Shown piece after piece: positions 61,093-64,000 of a stretch of DNA of 64,000 bases. The first letter of the stretch is position 1, and every line of letters begins with the position of its first letter. Below the pieces are notes generated by a model. That model searched no databases. It saw only the letters and a list, made by a program, of their open reading frames with translations, and was not told where the DNA came from. This stretch comes from NORP259 sp041398705 (GTDB lineage: Bacteria > Planctomycetota > UBA1135 > GCA-002686595), in contig JAWKUI010000009.1 of the NCBI GenBank assembly GCA_041398705.1, forward strand, positions 62,001-126,000. Direction: 5' to 3'. The translations under genes and the position numbers were made by a program.

Positions 61093-62292
61093 ATGCTCCC
61101 CTGTCGCGTTATCGCCGCCATTTTTTTTCTGCTCGCGCCGCTCACCTCTGCCAAGGGGCCTGTGCAGCGGCCCGCCAGCCCACCTCAGCAGCCCGCTGCC
61201 GGCGCGGGTCTTGCGCAGGTGATGGACGAGACCGCGCCGCAGGTTCGGGTGCAAGTCCTTGCCGCGCCAGGCACAGGCCCCCAGAGGGTGCAGGACGCAT
61301 TGCGAGAGGGTTTGTTTCTGTACCGGGAGCGGCCTGAACCCATCACGCTCCACCCCACGCAAATCCTGCCTGCGGGGGTTGCCCAGTTCACCGGCGTCGA
61401 ACCCGGAACCTGGCGCCTGGTCGCCTGGCACGCGGACCTTCCCCCGGACAATCGTCTCCTCCAGATTGCACGGGATTCTGAGTCGCAGGAGATTCGATTG
61501 GCATGGCGCGGCGCGGATTCGCGGGGGCAAGGAAAGTTGCGCGCCTACTTGGGCGATTTGGAGCCACTTTTCTTGGTACGGTCCGGTGCGCACCTATACC
61601 TACAGCCTGGAAATGTGCCGCTTCCGGTGCCTAGGCATGTCCTCGCATTCTTGGGAGCTCGGCCTCGGCCAGGCAGCATGGATTCGCAGGGCGAGTCCAT
61701 CGGATCGCACATGGAAGACCCTGGGTCTGACCGACTGCCGGCCGGCAGCTACTCCTTGGAGATCTACCGCTATGCTCCAACCTGCCCGCAACCCTTGGAT
61801 GATCTGGAGTGCAACGCAATGATCCGTGCGCGCTTCGAGATTCGACCCGGGGAGGAAACCGCGGTCCAAATGGAACGCTTGGGCTATGGTCAACTGCGAC
61901 TGACCCTGGTCGGCGCGCTCACCGAGCAGGATCGCGCGCTGCTGGAACTGTGTTCTCCAGCCGACTGGTTCCAGCGACTCCGGGAGGAGCACGACCTCCT
62001 TCGCCGCGGTCTCCGATCCACCCCACCCTGGCCCGTGCGCCCAGGACCCAAGGATGGCGTCGCGATTGCGGATCTCCTCGTGGATGGATTTCCCGAGACG
62101 CCCGTCTTGTGGGGCGACAACTCATCTGAGTGGTGTTCGTTTGGCGCGTTTCCACTGGGCCGAACGACCCTCACGGGCTTTCTGCCCGCAGGCCCCGCCG
62201 CCCTGCGCATCACCCTGCCCGGAGGCCGGGTTTTCGAACAATCGGTGACCGTACGCACATACGAAGCGACGGACGTCATGATCGTCTGGTAG
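61093..62292 (+). CDS. Secreted protein of unknown function
   Basis: 399 residues. MLPCRVIAAIFFLLAPLTSA is a signal peptide; a Pro/Gln-rich linker follows. Beta-rich regions recur (FTGVEPGTWRLVAWHADLP near 100, LPAGSYSLEIYRYAPTCP near 215, FLPAGPAALRITLPGGR near 365). These look like several carboxypeptidase-regulatory-like or Ig-like domains, the kind that carries G-T-W-R-L/G-S-Y-S-L motifs. Third-position GC is lower than in the neighbours. TTACCCTGG and a TATAGA lie upstream. The function is unknown. Confidence 0.6.
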   Translation: MLPCRVIAAIFFLLAPLTSAKGPVQRPASPPQQPAAGAGLAQVMDETAPQVRVQVLAAPGTGPQRVQDALREGLFLYRERPEPITLHPTQILPAGVAQFTGVEPGTWRLVAWHADLPPDNRLLQIARDSESQEIRLAWRGADSRGQGKLRAYLGDLEPLFLVRSGAHLYLQPGNVPLPVPRHVLAFLGARPRPGSMDSQGESIGSHMEDPGSDRLPAGSYSLEIYRYAPTCPQPLDDLECNAMIRARFEIRPGEETAVQMERLGYGQLRLTLVGALTEQDRALLELCSPADWFQRLREEHDLLRRGLRSTPPWPVRPGPKDGVAIADLLVDGFPETPVLWGDNSSEWCSFGAFPLGRTTLTGFLPAGPAALRITLPGGRVFEQSVTVRTYEATDVMIVW

Positions 62293-62314
62293 GCTGCGGG
62301 ACAACTCCCCCGCC

Positions 62315-63085
62315 ATGCTCACTCCCGACTCGATCCGCGCGCGCCTCGAAGCAGAGGCGCAGGCGCAAGGCCTAGAAATCTTGCACGCCTGCGAAAGCGG
62401 TTCCCGGGCATGGGGCCTGGCATCCACGGACAGCGACTACGATGTGCGGTTCGTGTATCGCCGCCCGTTGGGGCGCTATCTGGAAATGCAACGGCCTGTA
62501 GACGTCATCGGGCCGGTGTTGGAAGGCGAACTCGACTTCGCCGGTTGGGATCTGCCCAAGTTTGCGGCCCACCTCGTCCGCAGCAACCCGAGCGTGCTGG
62601 AATGGCTCGGGTCTCCGCAATTCTACCTGCATGACAAGGGCTTCCTCGACCAGGCGCGCGATTTGGCGAATCGGTACTTTGACGTGCGGCGCGCCGTGCA
62701 CCACTACGTTGGAATCGGCCAGAGCGCGTGGGATGGCGGCCGCCAGGCCGACGGCACTTGGAACCTGAAGAAGTTCTTCTACTTCGCCCGCCCGACCTTG
62801 GCAGCGGATTTCATCGTGCGCCACGGCGCGATGGCCCCGGTTCCGTTCGATGAGCTGTACGCCCATTGCGGCGACGCTGGCCTGTCGGCAGAACTCGAAG
62901 ACCTCGTGCGCCACAAAGCTGGCGTATCCGAGGGCACGGACTTTCCGGTCCCCGGCCCGCTGGAAACGGAGCTCGTCCGGCGCCGGACGGACGCTGCGCG
63001 CGCAGCGGACGCATTCCCCATGCTCGCCCCCGATCCCGAAGCCGCGAATCGGTTCCTGCTCGAACAATTCGGAGTGCCCCTGTGA
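62315..63085 (+). CDS. RlaP-type nucleotidyltransferase (DNA polymerase beta superfamily), first copy
   Basis: 256 residues. GSRAWGLASTDSDYDVR (about 29-45) is the nucleotidyltransferase motif with the GS and the paired acidic residues (Asp40-x-Asp42) that bind metal. Flanking FVYRRPLGRYLEM and NPSVLEWLGSPQFYL resemble COG3541 proteins, linked to RNA repair pathways. These add or remove nucleotides, but the substrate is unknown. It overlaps a paralogue by GTGA. A TAGGCT hexamer lies 19 bp upstream. Confidence 0.75.
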   Translation: MLTPDSIRARLEAEAQAQGLEILHACESGSRAWGLASTDSDYDVRFVYRRPLGRYLEMQRPVDVIGPVLEGELDFAGWDLPKFAAHLVRSNPSVLEWLGSPQFYLHDKGFLDQARDLANRYFDVRRAVHHYVGIGQSAWDGGRQADGTWNLKKFFYFARPTLAADFIVRHGAMAPVPFDELYAHCGDAGLSAELEDLVRHKAGVSEGTDFPVPGPLETELVRRRTDAARAADAFPMLAPDPEAANRFLLEQFGVPL

Positions 63086-64000
63086 AGTTGGAAGACGTGG
63101 AAGCGGGCAAGGGCCTTCTGTTGCGCTGCCGCGCGGGCAGCCACGCCTACGGACTTGCGACGGCGGAATCCGATGAGGATTTCCGCGGCGTGTTCCTGCA
63201 GCCGCAGGAAACGCTCTACGGCCTGTTGCCCTGCAAGCAAATCAGCGATGCGCGCCACGACCGCACCTATTGGGAGCTCGGCCGATTCGTGGAGTTACTC
63301 CTGCAGAGCAATCCCGGTGCGCTCGAGCTGCTTGCGAGCCCGCCGGATGCCGTGCTTTTTCGCCATCCGGTCATGGAACCGCTCAGGACCCAGGACTTTT
63401 TGAGCAAAGCGAGCATTCCAGCCTTTACAGGCTACGCGGAAGGCCAAATCCGGCGCGCACGGGGGCTGAACAAGAAGGTGCACAACCCCATGCCGCGCGA
63501 GCGCAAGTCCGTGCAGGACTTCTGCCATGTGATCGAAGGCGGGCGTAGCCAACGCTGGGAGCATTGGCTCGCTCGGTCGGGACATGCGGCGAATTGCTTG
63601 GGCCTTGCGCCCATCGCCAAGGCAGCCGACTTGTACGGACTGTATCTGGACGCGGAAGGCACCTGGGCCCGCGGCATCTCTTCGGGTCCGGAGGCCAATG
63701 AGGTGCAGCTCAGCGAGGTGCCGCCTGGCCTTGCCCCCATCGCTTACCTGCACTTCGGGCGCCAAGGGTACTCGGACTTCTGCAAGCGTCACCGTGAGTA
63801 TTGGGTCTGGGTCAACGAGCGCAACGAGGCGCGCTACCAGAACACCGTGGCCCATGCGCAGGGCTACGACGCGAAGAACATGATGCACACCCTGCGGCTC
63901 CTCGATACCGCCCTGGGCATCATCCAAGACGGCACGGTGGTGGTGCGTCGCCCCGACAGGGAGTTCCTGCTGGCGGTCAAAGCCGGCCACTACTCCCTGG
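63082..64000 (+). CDS. RlaP-type nucleotidyltransferase, second copy (cut by window edge)
   Basis: Starts at GTG 63082, overlapping the first copy's TGA (GTGA), and runs off the end (306 codons visible). GSHAYGLATAESDEDFRG is the same nucleotidyltransferase motif, and ERKSVQDFCHVIEGGRSQ and NPGALELLASPPDAVL match the family. It differs from the first copy, so this is an old paralogous pair, not a recent duplication. A later AHAQGYDAKNMMHTLRLL is a typical helical part. Confidence 0.75.
   Translation, partial: MKLEDVEAGKGLLLRCRAGSHAYGLATAESDEDFRGVFLQPQETLYGLLPCKQISDARHDRTYWELGRFVELLLQSNPGALELLASPPDAVLFRHPVMEPLRTQDFLSKASIPAFTGYAEGQIRRARGLNKKVHNPMPRERKSVQDFCHVIEGGRSQRWEHWLARSGHAANCLGLAPIAKAADLYGLYLDAEGTWARGISSGPEANEVQLSEVPPGLAPIAYLHFGRQGYSDFCKRHREYWVWVNERNEARYQNTVAHAQGYDAKNMMHTLRLLDTALGIIQDGTVVVRRPDREFLLAVKAGHYSL

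Overview
The window is a GC-rich chromosomal segment from a diderm bacterium. It carries LpxC, LpxD and BamA, lipoproteins with lipoboxes, and many secreted proteins. Two secreted proteins (19663-22210 and 46561-48267) end in the same roughly 140-residue C-terminal module, with NLCL-GSLGRFN and TWYFQ-WYRD motifs. Together with the NHL, LVIVD, FG-GAP and BNR-like secreted proteins and the di-heme peroxidase, this points to Planctomycetota, probably a marine Poly30-like lineage. That placement is inference from gene style, not from a marker phylogeny. No tRNA, rRNA, CRISPR array, insertion sequence or prophage was recognised.

Region 1-10.6 kb is one long minus-strand housekeeping block in the order glmU, prs, rplY, pth, rpsF, rpsR, rplI, dnaB, bamA, lpxD, lpxC. 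It is led by a good sigma70-type promoter (TTGACA-18-TAGGAT) at 10540-10569. pth carries a one-base deletion. Region 10.6-22.2 kb holds psd and a CMD-family protein, several secreted or low-complexity proteins, an NHL-repeat protein, a small lipoprotein, a MauG-like di-heme peroxidase and an LVIVD-repeat surface protein with a one-base insertion.

Region 22.2-31.9 kb is the most coherent accessory system. Five closely spaced or overlapping minus-strand genes encode an inner-membrane ferredoxin/FAD/cytochrome-b-like reductase, a 23-heme cytochrome, a predicted outer-membrane beta-barrel, a 7-heme lipoprotein cytochrome and an 11-heme lipoprotein cytochrome. The arrangement looks like a complete porin-cytochrome conduit for moving electrons between the quinone or NAD(P)H pool and the cell surface. 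A 139-nt near-perfect hairpin sits at its 3' end.

Region 32.1-41.1 kb has a lipoprotein, a PilV/PilW/PilX-type minor pilin operon with a clear promoter and terminator, a 620-bp gap containing a 93-nt structured element, and a tight rlmI-thiS-thiG-CPBP-gammaCA-larE cluster. Region 41.1-64 kb has a BNR-like secreted protein, a Pus10-type pseudouridine synthase (normally archaeal or eukaryotic), lgt, an RNase HII-like gene with an unclear 3' end, an FG-GAP protein, a UDP-galactopyranose-mutase-like flavoprotein, gamma-glutamyltransferase, a TrkA-C membrane protein, and several unrecognised secreted proteins with weaker GC bias. It ends with an acyl-CoA synthetase, a PMT-like glycosyltransferase, a methyltransferase and a tandem pair of RlaP-type nucleotidyltransferases.

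The most striking single observation is at 56081-57172. A TlpA-type thioredoxin gene has an in-frame TGA exactly at the first active-site cysteine (W-TGA-G-P-C), so it very probably encodes a selenoprotein with a WUGPC active site. A second window-wide pattern is a TAnCCT-like -10 hexamer ending only 6-9 nt before many start codons, which suggests leaderless mRNAs.
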